From NCBI RefSeq assembly GCF_900128505.1, contig NZ_LT669939.1, positions 55,538-119,537 of the forward strand: a stretch of 64,000 nt of DNA, given 5' to 3'. The notes beneath the pieces were generated by a model. It did no database searches, was not told where the DNA came from, and saw nothing but the letters and a program-made list of their open reading frames with translations. Below are positions 42,076 to 50,184 of the stretch, in pieces (positions within the stretch are counted from its first letter, which is position 1; every line of letters begins with the position of its first letter). This stretch comes from Parabacteroides timonensis (lineage in GTDB: Bacteria; Bacteroidota; Bacteroidia; Bacteroidales; Tannerellaceae). A program made the position numbers and the translations under genes.

Positions 42076-42471
42076 TCATTTGGTTGCTTTTTTCTTTTTA
42101 GATGCAGCCTTCTTTTTAGGCTGATCCGGTTTTTCTTCTTTTTCCGGAGTAGGATAAAACTTGGTGGCTACCATAATGATGCGGTTACGCTTCTCCCCAC
42201 TTTTAGAATCCGTCCATTCTTCCGGCTTGAAGTAGCCTTCAATGGTAATCAGCTCACCTTTTTTCAATACATCGAAGGAATCCACTGCTTCATTCTTTCT
42301 CCAAGCTTCAATTCCCATAAAAGCGGAAACATAAAAGGTTTCTTCACCTGCCTTATCTGCACGGCTGACTGCGATAGAAAAGCGTGCTACACTTGCTGTT
42401 TCAAAACTACGGATTTCTGCATCCTTACCAATAAAACCTGTTACTGCAAATGAATTTTCAATCTTTTTCAT
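42076..42471 (-). CDS. ssb: Single-stranded DNA-binding protein
   Basis: 131 residues with the SSB OB fold: MKKIENSFAVTGFIGKDAEI, ARFSIAVSRADKAGEETFYV, LKKGELITIEGYFKPEEW. The tail is short and very lysine-rich (KKKAASKKKKATK) rather than acidic, so it cannot recruit partners as E. coli SSB does. Flanked by a clear terminator; single-gene transcript. It differs clearly from the OB-fold protein at 33631-33972. Confidence 0.92.
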   Translation of the reverse strand: MKKIENSFAVTGFIGKDAEIRSFETASVARFSIAVSRADKAGEETFYVSAFMGIEAWRKNEAVDSFDVLKKGELITIEGYFKPEEWTDSKSGEKRNRIIMVATKFYPTPEKEEKPDQPKKKAASKKKKATK

Positions 42472-43148
42472 ATCTCTGATTTTTTAGAAGTTAATTAATC
42501 AATTTTACAGTGCAAAAACTGATTGTTGACTTGGGGGTACACCATGAAAAAAGGGATAAATACGCTTTTTTACCTGTCAAAAAGGAAGATTTATCCCTTT
42601 TTTATTGGTTAAGATGGCAACAAATAATTGGGGTTAAATACACTTTTTGTGCAAAACAGAAAAAGGAAGATTTCAGCCAAATAACAACGTGATATTTGTG
42701 AATCGTCCCCTTATCCCCATCAGCGGGGTTAGCAACAATCTACCTTTGCAACGGAAAATGATTTGACTTCACTAAAAAATGATATGAAAAAGACAAAACT
42801 TGAAAATCAGTAACAGGTTTGGAAAGAATGCAAAAAACAATCGGTTAGACAGCAAGCATGGCACATTCCGAAAATATAGTCAGCCGCCCATTGATACACC
42901 GGAAGAAACATCTGCAATACCTTTAAAAAAATGAAGCCGAAAAATGAAGCATACCATATTCCATATATTAGAAAAAAGTGACTGTGCAATAAAATAGGCT
43001 ACACCGAAAAAAAGGGAAAACGGATTCTGTGGGAAGAATAAAACCATACCAATACGGTCACCACACCTTTTCTGGAAAAAGAAGATTATACAATCGGAAA
43101 AATAACAAGGCTCCACTCGGAGAAAAGCAAGCGATTGAAGCGTACTGC
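42472..43148. other. Mostly noncoding stretch with a 15-bp inverted repeat and gene debris
   Basis: AAAAAAGGGATAAAT (42547-42561) is the exact reverse complement of 42589-42603. A -7 box TACCTTTG is at 42741-42748. Downstream, ATG at 42784 opens only nine codons (MKKTKLENQ), and the frame beyond its stop keeps protein-like composition (VWKECKKQSVRQQAWHIPKI), so a decayed small gene is likely here. Confidence 0.42.
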
Positions 43149-43230
43149 CGCTTTGAAAGCGAAATATCCGAATACCTATCTACAGCCCTAGAAGGCTGGG
43201 ACGTATGGGTAAGCAACAAGGTGAGAGAAC
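43149..43230 (+). repeat. Duplicated element E2, copy a
   Basis: About 80 bp that recur at 45219-45298 (shared GAAATATCCG and AAGGCTGGGAC, roughly 70-80 percent overall by eye). Here it is inside an open frame of 75 codons (43029-43256; RFESEISEYLSTALEGWDVW) that may be a real small gene; in the other copy the frame is broken. The two E2 copies bracket the hipBA pair at 43471-45092. Confidence 0.55.
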
Positions 43231-43470
43231 ACATTATCCTACAAGATGATGCGTGAACGAACCGGATACCTGATTCAGCAGCCAACAAACGGTAGTGAGG
43301 GCTAACAAGAACCAGGCATACCTTAATGGGGTGGTGGGAGTAAGGGAACTGCGTGTACGCTATCGCAAAACAGCCCAAAGGAGCTACCTTGATGTAGGGT
43401 GGTGGATGGGGAAAAGATACCCCGCTTCAAATAAGATTCGACAGATAACCCCAGTCAGTTCAGTTCTAGA

Positions 43471-44757
43471 TTACTTACTTTTCTTCGACTCCAACAAGTT
43501 CAAATCATCGATGACCAATCCATCCAACACATGTTGGATTTTATCAGATATAGCCTTGCCTATGCCATATTTGGCACATAATGATTGAAAGCTACTTACA
43601 GCATCGAACACCTGTAATATCTTCTTTTCGGGTTCCTCTACAAAATCCTCGGCAAAGTTAACGAAATCACTTGTGGTCAAGGCAGACCTTTTGCCCATCA
43701 CGCCCATCGAATGAATGTGTGCAGAAGAATTTTCCCATGTATTTGCCGTGAACATCACATCGTATGCAGGCGACAAACGCCATGTTCCTGTCTTGTCCAT
43801 GATAAATGAAATATTCTTATTATGGTCATCAGATATACCTGCGACATAATTAAATACCATCCTGATAAATACCTGGTCTTTGTCTTCCTGAGAAAGTTTC
43901 AGAGTATCCGCTATCCAACATAGCTTCATATAATCATCTGCTCCCGGCATAATGGCTGCAAGGGTCTGGCTAAAAATCTTTTCTCCACCCTTACGATCAA
44001 ACCTTTCCGTTACGAAATGATTTCTCCCATCAATTTCTTTCAGGAAACATGGCATCATGTTAATCCCTGCCGCTGCTGCCATTTCGCTATATATCATTTC
44101 TATCTCTGTGGTAGGAGAGTCGTCAGACTCTTTGAATTTTATGATATACTGTTTGAAATTTTCGGGTAAATCCACCTGGCCGGAACGGAACTCTCCCGTT
44201 TCAGTATTATAGGCTATCACTGCCTTTGGACGCATACCACCGGCAGAGGTTCCAAGATATACCAACTTTTTCATCGTAAGGCTATCCTCTGGTGATATGA
44301 CGGCAGCATCCCTATCATTATATATTTTAGAAGCCAACGTTGCCAATGATGACATATCCACCGTTTCTTGGATGTCACCATCATTAAATTCCGGTTCAAA
44401 TTCCAATGCTCCCATAGTCCTCTTTCCAATATAGGAAAGTTTCAATAGAGGTAATGATTCCGTAACCTTTATATTGTTATCCGTGAGCCACTGGTCAAAC
44501 AAGGAAGCCCCCCATTTGTCAGGAAGCGCATCTGCAAGAAATTCCGGAAGCCCTTGATATAACTTATCTTTATTCCCATAAAAAGACGCGAACAAAGGGG
44601 TTCTCTTAGAATGAGTGGAAGGACATATATCATAATCTTGTTTCCTATATTCATCCGTAAATTGGAATACAGAACAATGCTTTTCAAAGTTCCAATTCAA
44701 TTTGCCAATGCAAGTTCCCCACAGATATACATTCACTATAATCGGCTCTTTCTTCAT
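43471..44757 (-). CDS. hipA: HipA-family Ser/Thr kinase toxin (fourth hip module)
   Basis: 428 residues, full-length and without the tail of the copy at 9516-11042. N-terminal subdomain (VNVYLWGTCIGKLNW), Gly-rich loop GTSAGGMRPK (169-178), Lys207 in IIKF, catalytic SDDHNKN (309-315), Asp333 in SPAYDV. All residues for kinase activity are present. Its ATG overlaps the antitoxin stop by 4 nt. Sequence is clearly different from the third copy (for example no shared C-terminal extension), so target or partner specificity may differ. Confidence 0.92.
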   Translation of the reverse strand: MKKEPIIVNVYLWGTCIGKLNWNFEKHCSVFQFTDEYRKQDYDICPSTHSKRTPLFASFYGNKDKLYQGLPEFLADALPDKWGASLFDQWLTDNNIKVTESLPLLKLSYIGKRTMGALEFEPEFNDGDIQETVDMSSLATLASKIYNDRDAAVISPEDSLTMKKLVYLGTSAGGMRPKAVIAYNTETGEFRSGQVDLPENFKQYIIKFKESDDSPTTEIEMIYSEMAAAAGINMMPCFLKEIDGRNHFVTERFDRKGGEKIFSQTLAAIMPGADDYMKLCWIADTLKLSQEDKDQVFIRMVFNYVAGISDDHNKNISFIMDKTGTWRLSPAYDVMFTANTWENSSAHIHSMGVMGKRSALTTSDFVNFAEDFVEEPEKKILQVFDAVSSFQSLCAKYGIGKAISDKIQHVLDGLVIDDLNLLESKKSK

Positions 44758-45092
44758 ACCATCTTACGTTTACTGTTAATTCTTTGTATTCTCTTGCCTA
44801 TCTTTTCATTGATAAGGAATGGCGAGTCCGGAAGTTCCGGAACCAGACCGACAACGCCCTCAAGAGTCCCACTTATACGCAAAATCTTAAGCAATGTACT
44901 TAGGGCAATATCACTTACTTTGCAAGATTCTATTCTTTTAATCGTAATGATGGATACTCCCGCCTTGTCTGCAAATTCTTGCTGAGAAAAACAGCAGCTA
45001 AGCCGTATAGCCTTAACCCTCTTGCATATTTCCTTAACAATACTTTCATCTGAAAATTCATATATTGTATATGTATCATATATTTTTTTCAT
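44754..45092 (-). CDS. hipB: HipB-like antitoxin of the fourth hip module
   Basis: 112 residues from ATG 45092 (MKKIYDTYTIYEFSDE); upstream in-frame ATGs at 45116 and 45167 lie at or before the promoter. XRE HTH FSQQEFADKAGVSIITIKRI and a C-terminal tail rich in Lys/Arg. Couples translationally to hipA. Likely operator GTATC-N6-GATAC at 45110-45125. Confidence 0.8.
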   Translation of the reverse strand: MKKIYDTYTIYEFSDESIVKEICKRVKAIRLSCCFSQQEFADKAGVSIITIKRIESCKVSDIALSTLLKILRISGTLEGVVGLVPELPDSPFLINEKIGKRIQRINSKRKMV

Positions 45093-45109
45093 AGAGGGAA
45101 TGTTTTTGA

Positions 45110-45156
45110 GTATCATTTTTGATACAAAAATATCAATAAATCTGAAATGCAGCAAA
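45110..45156 (-). promoter_or_regulatory. Promoter/operator of the fourth hip module
   Basis: On the minus strand TTTG (45153-45156), 20 bp, TATTTTTG (45125-45132), then the inverted repeat GTATCAAAAATGATAC (45110-45125) directly downstream at the transcription start. Confidence 0.65.
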
Positions 45157-45218
45157 TTTACTAGCATTTTTTAATGCATAATCTTTTTTCTACCAATGCC
45201 AAAAAAGCGGCTTTAAGT

Positions 45219-45298
45219 CGCTTTTGAAACGAAATATCCGAGTATCTACAGTCCTAAAAGGCTGGGACATACATGTAAGAAACAGACTGACAGAGAAA
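45219..45298 (+). repeat. Duplicated element E2, copy b
   Basis: Degenerate second copy of 43149-43230; the open frame seen in copy a is interrupted by stops. Just before it, AAAGCGGCTTTAAGTCGCTTT (two arms around TTTAA, 45206-45225) forms a terminator-like hairpin. Confidence 0.55.
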
Positions 45299-45330
45299 TA
45301 AAAAGAGAATGGTATAACTTACGAAAAGAA

Positions 45331-45515
45331 GTTGTTTCGGCAATGCCGAAGCTCCGGATGATGACCATTGCAATCCCGCCCACGTTTGGAACTTCTCTTT
45401 TCAGGTTTGCCCATAATCAGCCGCATAGCGGATGACTACAGGTAAACCGGGAATGAGAACAGTCATTCCGATGAAGGGGGGGATGGGAAAGAATACTGCG
45501 TGAACGCAAAAACAC
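45331..45515. repeat. Duplicated noncoding element E1, copy b
   Basis: Second copy of E1, with the two conserved halves (45331-45398 and 45471-45515) separated by an insert containing CCGCATAGCGG. It follows E2 copy b by about 30 bp, so E2-E1 may be the original order. Confidence 0.7.
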
Positions 45516-45613
45516 AGTATGCCATCTTAAAACAATATCTTTAAAAAGTTTTTCAGAAGAAATGCTTACCAATATCCTAATAATTATTACTTTTGATAAC
45601 ATAATACAATGAT

Positions 45614-45721
45614 ATGGAAAAGAAAAAGATTACAATAGAGGTAGAACCAGCTACAGCCGTAGCTACCGTCGGTTTATTGCGTAGGATATTTCCCAGTATC
45701 ATCGAACAACTGGAAAGGTAA
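45614..45721 (+). CDS. Very small protein (35 residues)
   Basis: ATG 45614, product begins MEKKKITIEVEPATAVATVG and ends RRIFPSIIEQLER. A -7 box TACTTTTG (45588-45595) precedes it. Amphipathic composition suggests a real peptide gene; not recognised. First of three closely spaced small genes. Confidence 0.42.
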   Translation: MEKKKITIEVEPATAVATVGLLRRIFPSIIEQLER

Positions 45722-45766
45722 GCCACAACAAACGGCAGCCCCTTAAAATTCTATAAAGTAGAAAAT

Positions 45767-45868
45767 ATGCAAGAAGTATTGGATGAGATTTATGAAAAGT
45801 ACATTGCCAAAACGAACCTCCGGGAGTTTGCCCAGGCGCACTTAAATAGTGACGGATTACCTAACTGA
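45767..45868 (+). CDS. Very small protein (33 residues)
   Basis: ATG 45767, product begins MQEVLDEIYEKYIAKTNLRE and is helical. It overlaps the next gene by 20 bp. Same direction and spacing as its neighbours; not recognised. Confidence 0.38.
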   Translation: MQEVLDEIYEKYIAKTNLREFAQAHLNSDGLPN

Positions 45869-46214
45869 TACAGAAATACGGAATCTGCCAGCCATCCTTA
45901 TTCCAAATAACAAATGGTACAGAATTACACACCTGTCATGTGGAAAGACAAAGCATTTGCCTTTGTCCCCCTACGAAGCATTCGGTGATTTGCCACATTA
46001 TCCCAAAGAAAAATGTGAGCAAATTTACAAAGAGCTGAACAGCCTTATAAGACTATGTACTTATAGGCCGAAAAAGGAAGATGTTTATTTTCATCCGGTA
46101 AGTTATGTATGTCGTTCCGGAGGCTTCATAGTTACGGATAATCAGGCATCCTTTGAGGAATGCCCCTATCCTGCTTGCGCAGACCGTCATAGCTGCCAAA
46201 AATATGTGATTTGA
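45849..46214 (+). CDS. Hypothetical 121-residue protein
   Basis: Start is GTG 45849; a stop directly upstream rules out a longer form and no ATG follows early. The product has Cys residues (SCGK, CRSGG, ECPYPACADRHSC) that may bind zinc. Not recognised. Probably in one transcript with the two small genes before it. Confidence 0.5.
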   Translation: MTDYLTDTEIRNLPAILIPNNKWYRITHLSCGKTKHLPLSPYEAFGDLPHYPKEKCEQIYKELNSLIRLCTYRPKKEDVYFHPVSYVCRSGGFIVTDNQASFEECPYPACADRHSCQKYVI

Positions 46215-46318
46215 TGAACCGTATCATTGAAGAGTCTTAATTATATAAAATACCATGGAACATCCAAACTCCAAATGCAGAATAGCGCAAGCTGATGGAA
46301 TAAAAAAGGATATATGTC

Positions 46319-48163
46319 ATGTGTAAGATAAAGTTATCTCCCAAACAACAAGAAATTGCATCATTGACAGATGGTGCAGTTTTAGTACGTGCAAGTGCTG
46401 GTAGTGGCAAGACGAGAGTGCTTGTGGAACGTATAAAAATGTTGGCTGGTATGACCAAGCGTAAGGTATTGGCAATTACATTTACCAACAAAGCCTGTGA
46501 GGAGATTAGAACAAGACTTGCAGAAGTGGATGAAAATCTACTGGAACATGTTTTTGTTGCTACTTTCCATGGTCTATGTGAATCAATCATTGAAAGCCAT
46601 ATTGCCGCTACTAGGTTTGTGACAATGCCACAAATTTTTGCAGATGACGATAGAAAGAAAATCTTGGAAGACACAATTACTGAGACTCCATCTTTAAGCC
46701 AGTGGTATAGAGGACTGAATGATAAAGAACGTAGGGAAACTCTTTATCGGGCATTGGATAATATCAGCCTTATAAAACGGTCTGTGATTTTAGATGACGA
46801 ACTGTATAATGTTATTAAAGATGAGCAGATGCGTAATCTATATTTAAGTTATAGAGAGCAGATGGATTCACTAAACGCAATTGATTTTGATGATTTGTTG
46901 CTTAATGCTTATCAATTACTGATACATAATCCAAGAATTGGAGACTTATATCGAAGAAGTTTTACATACATTTGTGTGGACGAGGCTCGGGATTTAAACA
47001 AGGCTCAATACATGGTTCTTCGTGCGATTACTGGTGGTGAGCATAAGAACGTAATGCTGGTTGGTGACACCAAACAATCCATATATGCCTTTAATGGTTC
47101 AAGTAGTAAATATATGGATGATTGGTTTGTGAAGGACTACAATCCGACCGTATATAACCTAAATGAGAATTATCGAAGTGCGAAGGCTATTTTGGATTAT
47201 GCACAAAAGGTAGTGCATGATGACACCTTAGATGTAACCTTACCTTATACAGGCGTTTGTAAGGAATATGCTTATGATACACCATGTGAGGAAGCACAAG
47301 AAGTCGTAAGTGGTATAAAATCATTGGTTGGTACTGAAATAGAAGGTTATGACGGGAAATTGAATTATTCTGATATTGCAGTACTTGCTAGAAATAAATT
47401 CGTTCTTGGAAAGATTGAAGAGCAATTAAAAAGTAGTAGCCTGCCGTATCATTATAAAACTACGGGAGCAGGTTTGGAATTTGCATCCACTGCTGCTAAA
47501 GCTTTTGATTTGGCTATGGTAGTACGAACCAATCCCTATGATAGACTGCATCTTGATATGTTGCAGTCTATAGTAGGCGTGAGCCATTGCAAATCGTTAG
47601 AACAAGTCGTAGAAAATATTAGCGATGCATTCTTAAAAGAAGTCGTGCAGCAAGCCTCACTGTTGAAAGATGATGGTAGTAATATGTATCAAACTGTCAA
47701 ATCTATATTGAACACTTTAAAAGCCTCTAATGCTTCGGAATTTAAGTCAACAGATGAAGTTTTGGCTGTTTTTGATGAATTTGAATTGTTAAAACATCAT
47801 TGGAGTTCTTATGCTAAGAGTGTAACAAATTATTCTTTGTCTGCTTTTCGTAATGCAATGTCGTTGGGACAAACCTCTGTCACTTCTTCGGACGGAGAAG
47901 GGGTTACATTGAGTACAGTTCACACTATGAAAGGCCAACAAGCTGTAGTAGTATTCCTTGTGGGTATGGATGAGGGGACATTCCCTGATTATCGTGCTAT
48001 TAAAAAAGGGAACAATAGCATTGAAATGCAACAAGAGAAAAATAACCTATATGTTGCAATTACTAGAGCTCAAAGACATCTTTATATTTGTTACCCTCAA
48101 AAAAGAAAGATGCCTTGGGGTGATTGGTCTCCAAGAAAAAAATCCAGCTTGCTTCCCAAGTAA
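46319..48163 (+). CDS. UvrD/Rep-type superfamily 1 helicase
   Basis: 614 residues. SF1A motifs: ASAGSGKTRVLVERI (I), ITFTNKACEEIRTRL (Ia), CVDEARDLN (II; the usual DEaQD has Arg), MLVGDTKQSIYAFNGSS (III), LNENYRS (IV), VTLSTVHTMKGQQAVVVFLV (V) and LYVAITRAQRHLYICYP (VI). The gene is AT-rich compared with the transfer operon, so it is probably separately acquired. UvrD-type helicases act in repair and in several defence systems (for example with a nuclease partner as in Gabija); no nuclease gene is adjacent, but a 23-codon frame (46255-46326) overlaps the start. Confidence 0.87.
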   Translation: MCKIKLSPKQQEIASLTDGAVLVRASAGSGKTRVLVERIKMLAGMTKRKVLAITFTNKACEEIRTRLAEVDENLLEHVFVATFHGLCESIIESHIAATRFVTMPQIFADDDRKKILEDTITETPSLSQWYRGLNDKERRETLYRALDNISLIKRSVILDDELYNVIKDEQMRNLYLSYREQMDSLNAIDFDDLLLNAYQLLIHNPRIGDLYRRSFTYICVDEARDLNKAQYMVLRAITGGEHKNVMLVGDTKQSIYAFNGSSSKYMDDWFVKDYNPTVYNLNENYRSAKAILDYAQKVVHDDTLDVTLPYTGVCKEYAYDTPCEEAQEVVSGIKSLVGTEIEGYDGKLNYSDIAVLARNKFVLGKIEEQLKSSSLPYHYKTTGAGLEFASTAAKAFDLAMVVRTNPYDRLHLDMLQSIVGVSHCKSLEQVVENISDAFLKEVVQQASLLKDDGSNMYQTVKSILNTLKASNASEFKSTDEVLAVFDEFELLKHHWSSYAKSVTNYSLSAFRNAMSLGQTSVTSSDGEGVTLSTVHTMKGQQAVVVFLVGMDEGTFPDYRAIKKGNNSIEMQQEKNNLYVAITRAQRHLYICYPQKRKMPWGDWSPRKKSSLLPK

Positions 48164-48468
48164 ACGATTGTATAAACTGAGTGTTTATGGCAAACGAATA
48201 TTTTGAATGAAATTATATACATATATCAGCCGTCAATTTAGCAACATCAATAACGGTATAAACAGAGAGTACCTCAAATTGTATAAAAAACTCCATTGCA
48301 ATTTGAGGTATTTCAATTTTTATTGCTACTTTTGTCCTAAGACGAGTGACAAAGAAAGCAACTCACAGCAAAACGCAGCAATAGGTACGGTTGCCAAGTC
48401 ATTACCTCTATTTTATCCTTCCCTTCAAACCTCTTATAAATAAAGAGGTTATAGAAGTCTTCCAGAAT
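48164..48468. other. Intergenic stretch with an inverted repeat and promoter-like box
   Basis: TACCTCAAATTG (48270-48281) pairs exactly with CAATTTGAGGTA (48299-48310), a likely terminator of the helicase gene. A -7-like box TACTTTTG follows at 48327-48334, but I see no supported gene after it on the plus strand. Confidence 0.45.
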
Positions 48469-48590
48469 TACGATAAAATTTCTTTTGCTGCCTCCAAAAT
48501 CTCAGGAGCGCAAAAATCGTCTCCCTAAAAGACAACTGCCGGACGGTCATTATTGATACAATCTCTCAATAGCCGTAACTGATCTTTCAT
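48469..48590 (-). pseudogene. Small gene after HU, interrupted by an amber codon
   Basis: ATG 48590 overlaps the HU stop by 4 nt and reads MKDQLRLLRDCINNDRPAVV then F and TAG (48525-48527); after the TAG the frame continues protein-like (GDDFCAPEILEAAKEILS) to a TAA. The coupling to HU and continued composition suggest a gene broken by one stop. Confidence 0.42.
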
Positions 48591-48871
48591 TGTTTACCCA
48601 TTTTTACCATTGTCAAAAATTCTTCAGATGGTTTAAATACCGGTATGTTATGAGCCGGGATAATCATAGTGGTATTCTTAGAGATATTCCGGGCTGTCTT
48701 TTGCGCTCTCTTCTTCACTATAAAACTACCGAATCCACGAAGATAGACATTTTCCTCCTTACCCAACGAAGTTTTTACCTCATTCATGAATCCTTCCACA
48801 ACAGCAAGCACCACTTTGCCGTCGATGCCAGTGCTGGCAGATATTTCCTTTACGATTTCCGATTTAGTCAT
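48587..48871 (-). CDS. HU/IHF-family DNA-binding protein
   Basis: 94 residues, single HU domain: MTKSEIVKEISASTGIDGKV, YLRGFGSFIVKKRAQKTARN, then IPAHNIPVFKPSEEF. The beta-arm has the expected basic residues and the turn ISKNTTMIIPAHNIP (P in the usual place). Nucleoid-type protein often carried on mobile elements, which may bend DNA for recombination or transfer. Confidence 0.88.
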   Translation of the reverse strand: MTKSEIVKEISASTGIDGKVVLAVVEGFMNEVKTSLGKEENVYLRGFGSFIVKKRAQKTARNISKNTTMIIPAHNIPVFKPSEEFLTMVKMGKQ

Positions 48872-48970
48872 TTCTTTATAATTTGAAAATTAGCGTGCAA
48901 AGATAATTAATCCAATGGATTATTTAAAGTCTGGCATCCGCAGCAAGCCCTGCCTTCGCCCAATGGAGTG

Positions 48971-49198
48971 TTACTTTACATTAAAGTATTCTATAAACAT
49001 ATCCTTTAAAGAGATGATTCGGTTTGCTCCATGGTCAAAATCTCCATGAAGCTGGCACAGATCATCAAAGATATCCTGATACTCTCCATCACTGTCGGTC
49101 AGTTCCCGGCTCCCATGCTTGGCATAGGCTTCGGCACATTTTTTAAGATACTCCGCAAAATCCTTACAGGTAGGTTTATTCTCTTTCTCTTCCATCAT
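48971..49198 (-). CDS. Hypothetical protein linked to MazF
   Basis: 75 residues, acidic and helical (CKDFAEYLKKCAEAYAKHGS). It overlaps the mazF stop by 4 nt, so it is translated with it. Not recognised; a third component of the toxin-antitoxin operon is possible. Confidence 0.5.
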   Translation of the reverse strand: MMEEKENKPTCKDFAEYLKKCAEAYAKHGSRELTDSDGEYQDIFDDLCQLHGDFDHGANRIISLKDMFIEYFNVK

Positions 49199-49521
49199 TC
49201 ACAAAACATTTGTCGGAACACTTCTTTCAGTTCCTCTATTTCCCTGTTGTTAAGTTCTCCAATTTTTCGTTTTATACGGCTTTTATCCACCGTGCGAATT
49301 TGATCAGTGGCTATCTCTCCTTCACGCCCGGCTACAGAACACAGAACCCGGTAAGGATAGTTCCTTATCGTGGAGGTTATCGGAGCAATGACTACTATTG
49401 TAAGGTACATATTCAAATCTGAAGGAGTGACAACAACACATGGCCGTGTCTTTGCCATTTCACCCCCACGGGTAGGGTCTAACTCTACCCAATACACTTC
49501 ATACTGTTCTACCATGTCCAA
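49195..49521 (-). CDS. mazF: MazF/PemK-family toxin
   Basis: 108 residues from ATG 49521 (or 106 from ATG 49515). Hallmarks: YWVELDPTRGGEMAKTRPCV, VVIAPITST and DQIRTVDKSRI. MazF enzymes cut mRNA at short sequences. It overlaps the antitoxin gene by 13 bp and the following gene by 4 nt. No catalytic residue is visibly missing. Confidence 0.88.
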   Translation of the reverse strand: MDMVEQYEVYWVELDPTRGGEMAKTRPCVVVTPSDLNMYLTIVVIAPITSTIRNYPYRVLCSVAGREGEIATDQIRTVDKSRIKRKIGELNNREIEELKEVFRQMFCE

Positions 49522-49757
49522 TCCTCAAACTTTTCATCCTCAAACACATCAGGGATAAGCAACTCATCATCCCCATTCTCATGGGCACGTTTGGCAGCTT
49601 CCGCCCATCCCTGTCGTGGTTGTGCCTTTATCACAATATTGTTCCCGTCCAAAGAAACGCTCACAGCCGATTTCAAGGACAAACGCAACTGTTTCAATAT
49701 TTCGGAAGGAAGTATTATCCCCTTGCTGTTTCCAATCTGAATAATGTTTGTTACCAT
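49509..49757 (-). CDS. mazE: MazE/AbrB-type antitoxin
   Basis: 82 residues: an AbrB-like swapped-hairpin domain (IIQIGNSKGIILPSEILKQL) and an acidic tail (LLIPDVFEDEKFEDWTW) that should occupy the toxin active site. First gene of the operon. The promoter is not clear; the AT-rich region just upstream contains TATTTTG, one base shorter than the usual -7 box. Confidence 0.86.
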   Translation of the reverse strand: MVTNIIQIGNSKGIILPSEILKQLRLSLKSAVSVSLDGNNIVIKAQPRQGWAEAAKRAHENGDDELLIPDVFEDEKFEDWTW

Positions 49758-50184
49758 AATGTTATAACTTTAAAATTGATTATCAAAATACAATAATAGA
49801 CAAAGTTATGACAACACCAAAAGAAAAGCCAACTTTTTTCCATTTTCGGCCAACGGCTGCACTCGTCGGGAGTGCTGATGCACCCCCTTGCCGTGCGGCG
49901 CTCCCCGACCTATGATTCTTATCGTGCCTTGTGTCCTTTTCTCCGGCTTCTAACAAACAAATCTGCATAAAATATAAATTTACGTTTCCATTTGAATTTT
50001 AGTTATTTGATACCCTAACTATAAATAGCAAACAGATAACTGATTTTTTTGAAACAGCAGTATGTTTCTGTTTTATTAAAATAAAAAGGGAACAAACTTT
50101 TGAGGTAATACTTACGGAAAAAACAGACTTTATAATGTTTCTTTTTCGTACATTTGCAGCAACATAATAAAAGCGAAACATATA
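49758..50184. other. Intergenic stretch between divergent genes
   Basis: No supported gene. 49850-49935 is a GC-rich patch with several stops. Towards the right, TACATTTG (50149-50156) is a -7 box 29 bp before the next start. Confidence 0.45.

Noticed and set aside
45849..48163. Gabija-type defence system because of the UvrD-like helicase
   Set aside because: The upstream protein has no ATPase or Toprim motifs as in GajA, and no nuclease gene is adjacent.
48164..48468. 78-codon plus-strand frame at 48207-48443
   Set aside because: It runs through an inverted repeat and has low-complexity composition; no support as a gene.
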